Assembly: GCA_964030785.1 (NCBI GenBank)
Contig: OZ034971.1
Coordinates: 45,306,004-45,370,003 of the forward strand
Length of the DNA: 64,000 nt
Reading direction: 5' to 3'
Origin: Siderastrea siderea
Lineage: Eukaryota > Cnidaria > Anthozoa > Scleractinia > Rhizangiidae
Position numbers and translations under genes: made by a program. This document shows, piece after piece, positions 1 through 10,844 of the stretch (position 1 is the stretch's first letter; each line of letters begins with the position of its first letter). Under the pieces are notes generated by a model. The model saw nothing but the letters and a program-made list of their open reading frames with translations, was not told where the DNA came from and did not search any database.

Positions 1-258
1 TACTCAAATATCATGAAAGCACAGGTTGCTCGATCCACCTACAACGAAATTGTGCTCAAACTTGACTTACAAAAGATGACCAGATCCAAAAATTTCAAGA
101 CATTTAGATACACACCAATCCTAATTATTCTTGTTAAAGTAAGTTGCACTGGGGACAGATAGCACGTTAAAATGACAAGAAGTGAAGCTCACATTCCCGT
201 CAAAGGACGCCATGTTGATTTCTTGTCCTGGTTAAGAGACTGCTCGTGATTGGCTAAT

Positions 259-1094
259 CTAATGATCCACCATGCCTTTCGGACCGTTTCCAACACCACC
301 ACTGTGCTCGGTGGTCGTATCTTCTGAGAAGAAGGTACGTAACTTGTTTTGGTTGTCAGAGCGTCCTTCTGGCTTCCTCAGGCCTTTGACAGTTTCGTGC
401 CCAATTGTCTGGAATTGCGATTTTTGCGGCAACCACTCTAGTAGAGTTTCCACTGATTTGCTTTTGTAATTCTCCCACACCCATCGATGATACCGTGCAA
501 GTATGGGTTCGGTCATCTTTTTCTGAAGTTTTAAGTACAATGATCCGTCTTCAAGATCTTCTATTCTGCCTGTTTCCTTAAGGTTAATTACTGCGATGTC
601 TAGAAGGTCCGCAAAGATCTCTGTATCTTTGGAATTGTCCGGTCGAATAGGTTTGAAGGTTTCCAGCTCCTCGAGATTAATTGCAATTTGACGCCATTTC
701 CCACCAAACTTATGTGGAGTATAACTTTGTTGTGCATAATGCATTCCAGGGCCAGGGGTTGCCCGGGGGCTAGCCAGGGCCACGGGTAGCATTCTCATTC
801 GTGATGCACTTCCTTCGCCGAGGGATGTCAAACACGTTGTCATTTTTGTGATTGAGTCATCCAATGTTTCATTGGACCGTTCAAATACTTCTAGCATGTC
901 TTTCTTCATCAGTAGATCCTCTTTGGCGGTAGATATGAGAAGATGATCCCTTTGTGCTTGTGACAGACTCTTTTCCACATGTCTCCTTTTATTGTCGATA
1001 AGCTTGGGGATATTGGAGATGCTAACTTTAACTTTTCCCTTGCTAGCAGGCTCTCCATCAACAGATGAGTTTGATGTCTCAGCTGAAGAGTATT
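259..1094 (-). CDS. SANT/Myb-like C-terminal coiled region fused to BEL/Pao gag-like domain (copy 1, last exon)
   Basis: The reading frame is open from an acceptor (ttacag at 1095-1100) to a stop at 259. The first ~80 codons resemble the Lys/Glu-rich tail of SANT/Myb-like proteins of Harbinger-type elements and their host relatives (SNETLDDSITKMTTCLTSLG, then RMRMLPVALASP). Without any stop or splice site the frame continues into a segment like the BEL/Pao gag (DUF1759-type) domain (NLKETGRIEDLEDGSLYLKL, ARYHRWVWENYKSKSVETLL). The exon starts in phase 1 and fits the upstream donor at 1457. Family assignments are from recognised motifs, not from a search. The product may be a chimeric nuclear protein, or the fusion may be an old insertion. 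It is open in copy 1 but has nonsense changes in copy 2. Confidence 0.6.
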
Positions 1095-1457
1095 CTGTAA
1101 ATGATGATAAATACCATATATAAAGTAATGAAATGTCATGCTTGGTGATCCCTTTCCTTTTACTATTTTAACGTAGTCTTTCTTGATGTTGTCCCCTTTT
1201 AACTAATTACTGATATTTGATGATGACCTGCCACTCCTGACCCCCTCATGTTTTTTCTAATGGTACATGGCTGAGGCACGGTTCCTGGCTGAGGTCATTG
1301 GGTTGTCTCAAGAATATGAGAGTATCTGACTTTTTCATTACTATTATTATCATTATGTCTGGAAATGTAAAATAACGACTCCTGTGCACGCAACTTGGTT
1401 TTTTATGAATGTCCCAGTGTTTATACAAAATGCTATTTTAACGAAAAATTCACTTAC

Positions 1458-1846
1458 CTTCGGAAGCCTCATCCAGATCAGAAGTACCCGATGATTCAGC
1501 AGTTTCACCATGTTCACCATCAATGCCAAAAGACAGATGTTGTAGATGGCGATCCTCCCATATATCTGTTAACAGATTGTAGTTGTCTTGCACCTCTTTA
1601 CCACTGGCTTTATTCACTGTGTTGGGGTAGTCGCACGCTCTTCACCTTTTCTTTTACCCTTTCATATCCCAGTTTGATTTTTTGCTTTTCCTCTTCCATC
1701 CATTTTCTGTGTGACTCGTACTCTTCGCTTTCCACGTCTTTGAGCTCTTTTCCTGGTTTGTGGACGTATTCAGGCCCAAAATCGTCTGGGAAATCTACAG
1801 GCATGCACCTGCAGACTTCTGTATACAAGCATCTGGTTCCATGCAC
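1458..1846 (-). pseudogene. Upstream SANT/Myb-like exon(s), copy 1, frame-shifted
   Basis: The 3' part (about 1458-1610) is open (NKASGKEVQDNYNLLTDIWE ... SDLDEASE) and ends at a good donor, gaag|gtaagtg, in phase 1, matching the acceptor at 1095. The 5' part (1610-1846) is open in another frame, with an acidic/basic stretch ([20 protein letters not shown], then [20 protein letters not shown]). No convincing intron separates the two frames, so one indel, or a missed small intron, is needed to join them. Both duplicated copies share this break, so it predates the duplication. Upstream it runs into the 28S fragment, leaving no promoter or N-terminal exon. Confidence 0.5.
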
Positions 1847-1916
1847 GAATCTTCATGACATGTGGCTGCTTCATTATTGTTCGCTGCGCCCTCGTCGATA
1901 TTTTCTGAAGATACTT

Positions 1917-1950
1917 CTTATTCTACACCTCATGTCTTTTCACAAGGTCA

Positions 1951-1988
<38 letters not shown>

Positions 1989-2104
1989 GATTATGCAAAG
2001 TCCGTTCCCTTTGCTGCGGTTTCGCTAGATAGTAGATAGGGACAGTGGGAATCTCGTTAATCCATTTATGCGCATCACTAATTAGATGACGAGGCATTTG
2101 GGTA
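1917..2104 (-). rRNA. 28S rRNA fragment, 3' flank of the R2 site (copy 1)
   Basis: On the minus strand this reads as the highly conserved 28S segment just downstream of the R2 cleavage site: CCAAATGCCTCGTCATCTAA, then GATTCCCACTGTCCCTATCT, then GACCCTGTTGAGCTTGACTC, ending near GTGTAGAATAAG. It starts at the R2 3' end, as expected for target-primed insertion. After about 187 bp the similarity ends and SANT-like coding sequence begins. It is a fragment, not a functional rRNA gene. It translates by chance into a long open frame, which should not be annotated as protein. Confidence 0.93.
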
Positions 2105-2429
2105 TTCCTCCCTCCACCCAACGATCCTGCAAAGCAGGCACACACCCTACGAACAGACACGAGACCCAAAACCCTCAACTAAACCAGTCGCAGCCCTTTG
2201 ACTAACGGTGGTTTCGCAGCTCCGCCACCAGATAGTATCACTAAACTAATGCTGTCTTAGGGTGGAAGAAGATTTGCTTAACTCCAATGTGACCTACATC
2301 AACGGGTAAATCGGACCTCGGCGAAGGAGATTGTCATAGTGACCTCGCTCAAGAGTTACTGCGGACAGCAAGGTCAAGGACAATGCGCTCAACCCAAGCG
2401 TCCTGATGACATCCGCCGATGGTGGTTGC

Positions 2430-3260
2430 TTAAAGCCCACGCCAGTTAAATGTAACAGACGAGAAGGTGGGTGAGATGGTGGAAACATTCCTAGACACCC
2501 AGTCCCTAATAGCAGGCTGATCGTAATAATCACACTTATGCTGGTGAGCCTCATAGAGGTCAGCGTTATCAGCAACGATGGTGACATCCAGCACAATGAC
2601 GGTGTCCTGATGGTCTAGGATCAGGTCCGGTCGATGGATACCTGCGAGCGTAGTAATAGCTGGCTCTCGCCATACTCCCCACCCGTTCCGACATGCACCG
2701 GATGCCACAAGATCAACGATCTTATCGTGGCTAGCAATGCGAGATGCGTGGGTCCTAGGACACACCTGTAAGATGTGCCCCAGAGACTCTGTCCGAAGAC
2801 AGCAATCGCATCCACTTGACAGCTCCCACCCACGCGATTTGCGCAGGGCCGTCGCCATCAAGTTCCCCCTGATCTTGACTGCGCCAACATAAGTAGAACC
2901 TGATAGGAACAGGGTCCCGGAACTCACCCATAGATGTTGCTGCGGAACCAAGGCAGCATCACTCAGCCCACGGCCATCCACAGACTGATGTAATGTCTGA
3001 GCCAAGACAGACTTCAGGCCACGCGTAGATGTGACTATGGTGCCATTCAGCCGCCGAGGCCTGGCTTGCGACTCAATGAGCTGCTTGGCCGCTGGTGTTA
3101 GTGTCAGGGCTCGGATTACTGAATCCTCGGAATCCGCAAGATGCGAAATACATGCCGTCTTCATCAGTGGTACCTGGTGTGCCAACATCGGAAGGCCTAG
3201 ACCACTGTCAACCGCAGAAGAGTGGAAATACGCGGTACCAGTGTCATGAGGCAACTTCAA
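2430..3260 (-). pseudogene. R2 C-terminal zinc knuckle and restriction-like endonuclease, copy 1
   Basis: The knuckle CDCCLRTESLGHILQVC fits the R2 spacing C-X2-C-X7-H-X4-C. About 60 residues later comes the endonuclease core, HRPDLILDHQDTVIVLDVTI, with the PD ... D arrangement of PD-(D/E)XK-type enzymes that nick the 28S target. The segment is open for 276 codons but out of frame with the RT part. The remaining ~150 bp to 2105 are a 3' UTR with no recognisable coding capacity. Confidence 0.85.
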
Positions 3261-4500
3261 CCAGGTACTTGTCAGAGGTTGGCGATAGAGTCAACTGATG
3301 GTACAACGACGGCAACAGATGACAACTGGCAATATACAGCCTCTGCTGCGGCTTGAGTGGGGCCGCCGAAATGTTCGACAGACCATCCTCAAGCATCTTC
3401 GCAACATTCGCCCTGGTACTTTGGGGTGAAATCTCCACACCCAGGTACCGATAGACTTGGCTGATGGAAACTGCTGGAATTAGTTCCCCCGCCACCCGAA
3501 GGTGGGGAAGTGGGTTGACCACCCACTTCTTCGCCCTGCCATCGACGTCAATGCGGAGTGAAGCCGGTTTTCCAGTCAGGCCGGTACTGATTTCCAAGCC
3601 ACAAAGCCCCAGCTGGTGGTTAAGGTCATCAGCCAGTGCCTGCAGTCCACCCGGCGTGACAGCGTACAACGCAGTGTCATCCGCAAAGGTGCCATGGTTG
3701 ACTTGCATGCCTCCCACTTCCGTTCCCAACTCCGGATCAAGCTGAGCTAGCACCACAACAATTACGGCGTTGAACAAGTGGACGCTCATTGGGTCTCCTT
3801 GTCAGACCCCCCTCCCCAATCTGATGGAGCCACTATGTTCGGGGCCAATCCTCAGAACTGTCCGCACGTCGCTATAAAGCTCGCGCAGATAGCCCAAGAA
3901 TGGCGGTGGAACTCCCAAGCGTGCGGCCGCCACCAGAATGGATTGGTGGGAAACCGAGTCAAAGGCCTTCTTCACGTCCACAAAGGTGATGTTCAGTGGC
4001 CTTGGGTCATCCTGATGCTGGCGGATGATCCCTTGGATAAACCACACCGAGTCCGCAATGCCATCTCCCTTCCTAAATGCCTTCTGGCAAGAACTGAACA
4101 GAAGGTTCACCTCCATTCGTTGTGCTAGAATCCGGTGGAAGCACCTGACCACAAGATCTGATATCGTGATCAGACAGAACTTCTCCGGAGCACCCACTCC
4201 CTCCTTGGGGAGCAGAACAGTCTCACCCTGTCGTAGGGCACTCGGTAGGTATCCTGCCAACAGCCATAAGTTGAAATGAGCAGCCAACTGATCTGGGGGT
4301 AAGGCTTTCACGTTCTTGAGTTTGCGACCATCTGGCCCTGGTGCGCCGTCCTTCATTCTCGGGAGAGCCTTGGCAACTTCATCCGAACTAATCAGATCCA
4401 AGAGCTCCCATTTGGTTGAACCCACGGGATGGAAGGACCTATCATCAGGATGCGACGGGTGTTCGAACAAAGCTCTCCAGAATGGCTCCTGGGTATCCAT
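3244..4500 (-). pseudogene. R2 reverse transcriptase domain, copy 1
   Basis: RT motifs appear in order: DGAPGPDG and a fingers region, FVDVKKAFDSV (catalytic motif A), and GTFADDTALYAV (motif C, FADD in place of YADD). Just before motif B, at 3802-3804, a CGA arginine codon has become TGA: the frame reads RLGRGV, stop, QGDPMSVHLFN and then stays open to 3244. The same stop is present in copy 2, so it was inherited through the duplication. A further indel at about 3250 separates this part from the C-terminal domain. No active polymerase can be made from this copy. Confidence 0.85.
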
Positions 4501-4969
4501 AGGAAGCGTGGCTGGTGGGTCTTGCCTGGCACCAGAGATGACATTTTGGGCACAACGAGAGCGATCCTTCCAATAGCTTCACTGTACTCGGGCATACTGC
4601 TCCCTGCGGCTGACTCTAGGACGAACCTGGGGCCTGGTCTGAGGGGCCCCGGTAAGCTGCTCAGGCTATCTCCCCCTTAGAGGTGGCAGCCAGGCCAGGT
4701 AATCATCATCCAGCGTCTTCCTAACCCGGTCAGATGGCTAACCAGGCTCAATCTCATCAAGGCCTAAGCCTTGCAAGTCGAGTTCGACACCGTCTATTGC
4801 ATCCCTCAGTTTCCTACTCCATTCACCCACACCGTCCTCGGTCTCCTGGTTCCAAAGAATTCAGTCGTGTGATCTTGTTGCGAGAATGGCAATGACGACG
4901 CACCGTTGTGCATTCGAGATGTTGGTTCTGTTCCCTCAGCTATGCCGGGAGTGGCCTGGTGCTCGGCCC

Positions 4970-5323
4970 TTAGAGTATAAGGATTTGCCGGTAACGTGTG
5001 TTACCCGCCCGCCATTGACTTTTGATGGAATCATAAGTACGGCTCGGGAAAAGCAAATGGAGATGCCTGTTCATCTCCTTCACTCCCTCTGCTTCAGCAC
5101 GCAGTTCTTCGCGCGTGAGGAGAACCAATTCCTCTCGGTCCCAACGTGCCTTCGTCTTCTGCTTCATCACATTCTCCAGGTGATACACCTCGGGATGAGC
5201 TTTACAGCGGTGGACGCTGAGCCCCACTGCCTTCCCGAACTCTCTCGAGCAATCGGGGCAGCGGTGGACACCCAGGTTCTCAGCCCCCGCATCAGCAGGT
5301 CGGCAATTGCCAAATGGGGCCAC
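4970..5323 (-). pseudogene. R2 N-terminal DNA-binding region, copy 1
   Basis: The peptide contains one C2H2 finger, HRCPDCSREFGKAVGLSVHR followed by CKAH (C-X2-C ... H), then a basic linker and a Myb-like stretch (HLHLLFPSRTYDSIKSQWRA). R2-clade elements use these modules to recognise the 28S target. A single finger places it among one-finger R2 lineages (inference). The frame fails soon after the Myb-like motif compared with copy 2, where it runs about 60 residues further. Confidence 0.8.
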
Positions 5324-5985
5324 GGTGGCAGCCCCAACCAGTCTTCCAGTTTTTCTCGGAGCAATTGCATGAGCCTACAGGGGTTGCTAGCCCCTGCAGG
5401 CCTAGGGTGCTTTTAGCTTCACCAGACAACTGCCCACCCAGCTATATGATAAGTGGAGACGTGAAAAAGTGAATGAAATGACAAATGATAGACTCAGGCA
5501 CCCATGCTGGCGTAAAACCACCGATGCCGGCAGCCGCAGCAGGACAGGTAAACAACTACACCTCTCATTGTGCCATCGGAGATCTTCGTCCCCAGGCTTA
5601 GAGCGGTACGTAACCGCAAATAGAAGTGGTGCAACAGAGCCATTGTGGTCTCGGGCCGCGGGCTCAAGCATACGTACCGCTCACTATCTCGCACGCTTTG
5701 GGACACCATGCCCAGCGCTCTCCAGGGCACTTTGGGCCACACGCATCATCTGGGCACAGGGCCCACACTTTCATGGGCATTGTAGCCCTCAAGCTCCATC
5801 TGGGCACTCGGCCCACACTTTCATCACCGGCCCAACAAAGGGCACACTGAGGTGAGCAAACCGTCCACAGCCGCGGCCGCCGACACCGCCCGACACCAGC
5901 GGCACCCCGGCATGAGGCCTGAGCCTTGACACAGTGGTAATAAGCGACTGAGTAGCTGGGCTTCGGAAAGAATGCTGTCCCAACT

Positions 5986-7169
5986 ACAGAGCAAACTCTA
6001 ACTAAATTTCACCTTTGACCATTTACCCCTTGCAAACAATGGCCCAGTCCTTCATTTGTTTACTTCAGACCTCTACCTCAAGATTTTCGATCCGGTGTAA
6101 AAACTTGTACCATAATCACGTAAACACGGTAAGACACTCATTCTGGTCTCCTGGAAGACAATTCAGTAGAGAATAAATAAGGATTGATATCAACGTAAAA
6201 AATTGATGAAGAAAGCGAAAGTTGCGAGTTCCATTAGAAAAGGGATATTTTCATCAATTCACAGTTCTCAACCCTTTTATGGGTCTCAATAGCTCTAACT
6301 GTTATTAACAACAACTAAACTGACAAATTGGAAGGGATGTTCAATCAATAATTCACAGTTCTCCCTCGATAACTCTGGGTTTTATTTCCTACAGCAGACC
6401 CCACTAACTTGAACCCAACCCCCCCCCCCACCTGCTCACAACTATATTGAACTGAAAACATTTTTATTGTTTTCCTTGGTTGATCTTCCTCACTTATGTA
6501 CAATTGCCTATCTCAAAGTTTCGATATCTCAAACAATTTTTGGTTTCTCTTGCATGTCTAAGATAGCACCATTAATTTCCAATCTGAGTTACAGATAAAT
6601 ACTGAATTTTTTTTAGCTTTCTCAATGGTTCACTGCACAGAGATTGTAAGTTAAGAACCTTAAGGCTGCTGCTTAGGGAATCTTAGGAAACCAATCCACA
6701 ACAGATTCGAACAGATGATGTGACTATATATTAAGACCCTAAAGCCCAAATAATTTTGGTCATTTCAGCAAACAAAATGTGATTTTTAAAATTTTGTTGC
6801 ATACAGGGCAACAGAGCAGACTGAAGAAACCATTTTGCCTCATAATGTAAAGACAACAAAACAAAGAAGGAAAAACACTCAATTGGGATGCCACACCATA
6901 CTGTTGATACTTGTCATTATTAAAATAAGACCATCACTCGCGTTAATATTTTACGGGTAATTTTCACATCTCACAGCATGAGAGTAATATTGGAGAGAAA
7001 ATTTGACAACTTAAACAACGCATAATTCTCAAACTAGAGGGGTGCTATCGGGCGCTATATGATTTTATAAAATGATTTTATAAAAGCAGATTTATCCAAC
7101 TTGACCTTGGTGTAAAATAAACGGTTTTAGATTTTTGGGTTAGCCTACAAACTCTCAAAATGTAAGACC
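5986..7169. other. AT-rich spacer between the duplicated blocks
   Basis: No coding frame of note and no RNA gene was recognised. It contains a C9 run near 6421. It lies between the truncated R2 5' end and the second block, so it is probably the left part of the duplicated unit whose counterpart lies left of base 1. Confidence 0.6.
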
Positions 7170-7494
7170 TACTCAAATATCATGAAAGCACAGGTTGCTC
7201 GATCCACCTACAACGAAATTGTGCTCAAACTTGACTTACAAAAGATGACCAGATCCAAAAATTTCAAGACATTTAGATACACACCAATCCTAATTATTCT
7301 TGTTAAAGTAAGTTGCACTGGGGACAGATAGCACGTTAAAATGACAAGAAGTGAAGCTCACATTCCCGTCAAAGGACGCCATGTTGATTTCTTGTCCTGG
7401 TTAAGAGACTGCTCGTGATTGGCTAATTTAATGATCCACCATGCCTTTCGGACCGTTTCCAACACCACCACTGTGCTCGGTGGTAGTATCTTCT

Positions 7495-8448
7495 GAGAAG
7501 AAGGTACGTAACTTGTTTTGGTTGTCAGGGCGTCATTCTGGCTTCCTCAGGCCTTTGATAGTTTCGTGCCCAATTGTCTGGAATTGCGATTTTTGCAGCA
7601 ACCACTCTCGTAGAGTTTCCACTGATTTGCTTTTGTAATTCTCCCCGACCCATCGATGATACCGTGCAAACATGGGTTCGGTCATCTTTTTCTGAAGTTT
7701 TAAGTACAATGATCCGTCTTCAAGATCTTCTATTCTGCCTGTTTCCTTAAGGTTAATTACTGCGATGTCTAGAAGGTCCGCAAAGATCTCAGTATCTTTC
7801 GAATTGTCCGGTCGAATAGGTTTGAAGGTTTCCAGCTCCTCGAGATTAATTGCAATTTGACGCCATTTCCCACCAAACTTATGTGGAGTATAACTTTGTT
7901 GTGCATAATGCATTCCAGGGCCGGGGGTTGCCCGGGGGCTAGCCAGGGCCACGGCTAACATTCTCATTTGTGAGAAGAAGGTACGTAACTTGTTTTGGTT
8001 GTCAGGGCGTCATTCTGGCTTCCTCAGGCCTTTGATAGTTTCGTGCCCAATTGTCTGGAATTGCGATTTTTGCAGCAACCACTCTCGTAGAGTTTCCACT
8101 GATTTGCTTTTGTAATTCTCCCAGACCCATCGATGATACCGTGCAAACATGGGTTCGGTCATCTTTTTCTGAAGTTTTAAGTACAATGATCCGTCTTCAA
8201 GATCTTCTATTCTGCCTGTTTCCTTAAGGTTAATTACTGCGATGTCTAGAAGGTCCGCAAAGATCTCAGTATCCTTCGAATTGTCCGGTCGAATAGGTTT
8301 GAAGGTTTCCAGCTCCTCGAGATTAATTGCAATTTGATGCCATTTCCCACCAAACTTATGTGGAGTATAAGTTTGTTGTGCATAATGCATTCCAGGGCCG
8401 GGGGTTGCCCGGGGGCTAGCCAGGGCCACGGCTAGCATTCTCATTCGT
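7495..8448. repeat. 477-bp tandem duplication inside the gag-like exon (copy 2 only)
   Basis: The segment starting gagaagaaggtacgtaac at 7495 is repeated from 7972 at an exact offset of 477 bp (7495-7971 and 7972-~8448). 477 is divisible by three, so the duplication itself keeps frame. Copy 1 of the large repeat has one unit only, so this arose after, or independently in, copy 2. Confidence 0.9.
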
Positions 8449-8740
8449 GATGCACTTCCTTCGCCAAGGGATGTCAAACACGTTGTCATTTTTGTGATTG
8501 AGTCATCCAATGTTTCATTGGACCGTTCAAATACTTCTAGCATGTCTTTCTTCATCAGTAGATCCTCTTTGGCGGTAGATATGAGAAGATGATCCCTTTG
8601 TGCTTGTGACAGACTCTTTTCCACATGTCTCCTTTTATTGTCGATAAGCTTGGGGATATTGGAGATGCTAACTTTAACTTTTCCCTTGCTAGCAGGCTCT
8701 CCATCAACAGATGAGTTTGATGTCTCAGCTGAAGAGTATT
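8010..8740 (-). pseudogene. SANT-like/BEL-Pao gag-like fusion exon, copy 2 (nonsense-truncated)
   Basis: This is the same exon as 259-1094, with its acceptor just upstream at 8741-8746. It ends early because a GGA glycine codon after GLRKPE is TGA. The partial repeat unit 7533-7967 carries the same stop, so the nonsense change preceded the 477-bp duplication. The missing C-terminus is the low-complexity tail seen in copy 1 (NKLRTFFSEDTTTEHSGGVG). Confidence 0.6.
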
Positions 8741-9054
8741 CTGTAAATGATGATAAATACCATATATAAAGTAATGAAATGTCATGCTTGGTGATCCCTT
8801 TCCTTTTACTATTTTAACGTAGTCTTTCTTGATGTTGTCCCCTTTTAACTAATTATTGATATTTGATGATGACCTGCCACTCCTAACCCCCTCATTGGGT
8901 TGTCTCAAGAATATGAGAGTATCTGACTTTTTTATTACTATTATTATCATTATGTCTGGAAATGTAAAATAACGGCTCCTGTGCACGCAACTTGGTTTTT
9001 TATGAATGTCCCAGTGTTTATACAAAATGCTATTTTAACGAAAAATTCACTTAC

Positions 9055-9441
9055 CTTCGGAAGCCTCATCCAGATCAGAAGTACCCGATGATTCAGCAGT
9101 TTCACCATGTTCACCATCAATGCCAAAAGACAGATGTTGTAGATGGCGATCCTCCCATATATCTGTTAACAGATTGTAGTTGTCTTGCACCTCTTTACCA
9201 CTGGCTTTATTCACTGTGTTGGGGTAGTCGCACGCTCTTCACCTTTTCTTTTACCCTTTCATATCCCAGTTTGATTTTTTGCTTCTCCTCTTCCATCCAT
9301 TTTCTGTGACTCGTACTCTTCGCTTTCCACGTCTTTGAGCTCTTTTCCTGGTTTGTGGACGTATTCAGGCCCAAAATCGTCTGGGAAATCTACAGGCATG
9401 CACCTGCGGACTTCTGTATACAAGCATCTGGTTCCATGCAC
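9055..9441 (-). pseudogene. Upstream SANT/Myb-like exon(s), copy 2
   Basis: This is the counterpart of 1458-1846, with the same gtaagtg donor (intron start at 9054) and the same frame break near 9210. Relative to copy 1 it has extra small indels near 9305 that truncate the acidic segment after [10 protein letters not shown], so copy 2 is more decayed. Confidence 0.5.
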
Positions 9442-9509
9442 GAATCTTCATGACATGTGGCTGCTTCATTATTGTTCGCTGCGCCTTCGTCGATATTTTC
9501 TGAAGATAC

Positions 9510-9604
9510 TTATTCTACACCTCATGTCTTTTCACAAGGTCAGACTAGAGTCAAACTCAACAGGGTCTTCTTTCCCCGCTGATTATGCAAAGTCCGTTCC
9601 CTTT

Positions 9605-9637
<33 letters not shown>

Positions 9638-9696
9638 TGGGAATCTCGTTAATCCATTTATGCGCATCACTAATTAGATGACGAGGCATTTGGGTA
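9510..9696 (-). rRNA. 28S rRNA fragment, 3' flank of the R2 site (copy 2)
   Basis: Near-identical to 1917-2104. It reads as minus-strand 28S starting exactly at the R2 3' junction (TACCCAAATGCC; the usual 28S has TAGCC) and losing similarity after GTGTAGAATAAG. Together with 13685-13762 it reconstitutes the two sides of the canonical R2 target. Confidence 0.93.
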
Positions 9697-9885
9697 TTCC
9701 TCCCTCCACCCAACGATCCTGCAAAGCAGGCACTCACCCTATGAACAGACACGAGACCCAAAACCCTCAAGTAAACCAGTCGCAGCCCTTTGACTAACGG
9801 TGGTTTCGCAGCTCCGCCACCAGATAGTATCACTAAACTAATGCCGTCCTAGGGTGGAAGAAGATTTGCTTAACTCCAATGCGAT

Positions 9886-10844
9886 CTACATCAACGGGTA
9901 AATCGGACCTCGGCGAAGGAGATTGTCATAGTGACCTCGCTCAAGAGTTACTGCGGACAGCAAGGTCAAGAACAATGCGCTCAACCCAAGCGTCCTGATG
10001 ACATCCGCCGATGGTGGTGCTAAAAGCCCATGCCAGTTCAGTGTAACAGACGAGAAGGTGGGTGAGATGGTGGAAACATTCCTAGACACCCAGTCCCTAA
10101 TAGCAGGCTGATCGTAATAATCACACTTATGCTGGTGAGCCTCATAGAGGTCAGCGTTATCAGCAACGATGGTGACATCCAGCACAATGACAGTGTCCTG
10201 ATGGTCTAGGATCAGGTCCGGTCGATGGATACCTGCGGGAGTAGTAATAGCTGGCTCTCGCCATACTCCCCACCCGTTCCGACATGCACCAGATGCCACA
10301 AGATCAACGATCTTATCGTGGCTAGCAATGTGAGATGCGTGGGACACACCTGTAAGATGTGCCCCAGAGACTCTGTCCGAAGACAGCAATCGCATCCACT
10401 TGACAGCTCCCGCCCACGCGATTTGCGCAGGGCCATCGCCATCAAGTTCCCCCTGATCTTGACTGCGCCAACATAAATAGAACCTGATAGGACCTGGGTC
10501 CCGGAACTCACCCATAGATGTTGCTGCGGAACCAAGGCAGCATCACTCAGCCCACGGCCATCCACAGACTGATGTAATGTCTGAGCCAAGACAGACTTCA
10601 GGCCACGCGTAGATGTGACTATGGTGCCATTCAGCCGCCGAGGCCTGGCTTGCGACTCAATGAGCTGCTTGGCCGCTGGTGTTAGTGTCAGGGCTCGGAT
10701 TACTGAATCCTCGGAATCCGCAAGATGCGAAATACGTGCCGCCTTCGTCAGTGGTACCTGGTGTGCCAACATCGGAAGGCCTAGACCACTGTCAACCGCA
10801 GAAGAGTGGAAATACGCGGTACCGGTGTCATGAGGCAACTTCAA
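9886..10844 (-). pseudogene. R2 knuckle and endonuclease region, copy 2
   Basis: Two overlapping frames cover the domain: 10212-10844 ends within the knuckle (CDCCLRTESLGHILQVC) and 9886-10515 carries the endonuclease core HRPDLILDHQDTVIVLDVTI. A deletion near 10345, relative to copy 1, causes the frame switch right after the knuckle. Confidence 0.82.

Larger units (their letters stand above)
2105..5985 (-). mobile_element. R2 non-LTR retrotransposon, copy 1 (5' truncated, inactive)
   Basis: The element runs on the minus strand from about 5985 to 2105 and abuts the 28S target at its 3' end. In order it has a GC-rich 5' leader, one C2H2 zinc finger and a Myb-like region (4970-5323), reverse transcriptase (3244-4500), a C-X2-C-X7-H-X4-C knuckle and a restriction-like endonuclease (2430-3260). 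This is the R2 architecture: one ORF, with endonuclease C-terminal to RT. The frame is broken by an in-frame TGA and several indels. The outermost 5' region and the upstream 28S flank seen in copy 2 are missing here; at about 5985 it changes to unrelated AT-rich DNA. Confidence 0.92.

Noticed and set aside
1948..2178. Open minus-strand frame over 1948-2178 (and 9540-9833)
   Set aside because: It is the antisense 28S rRNA fragment translated by chance; the nucleotide sequence is plain 28S.
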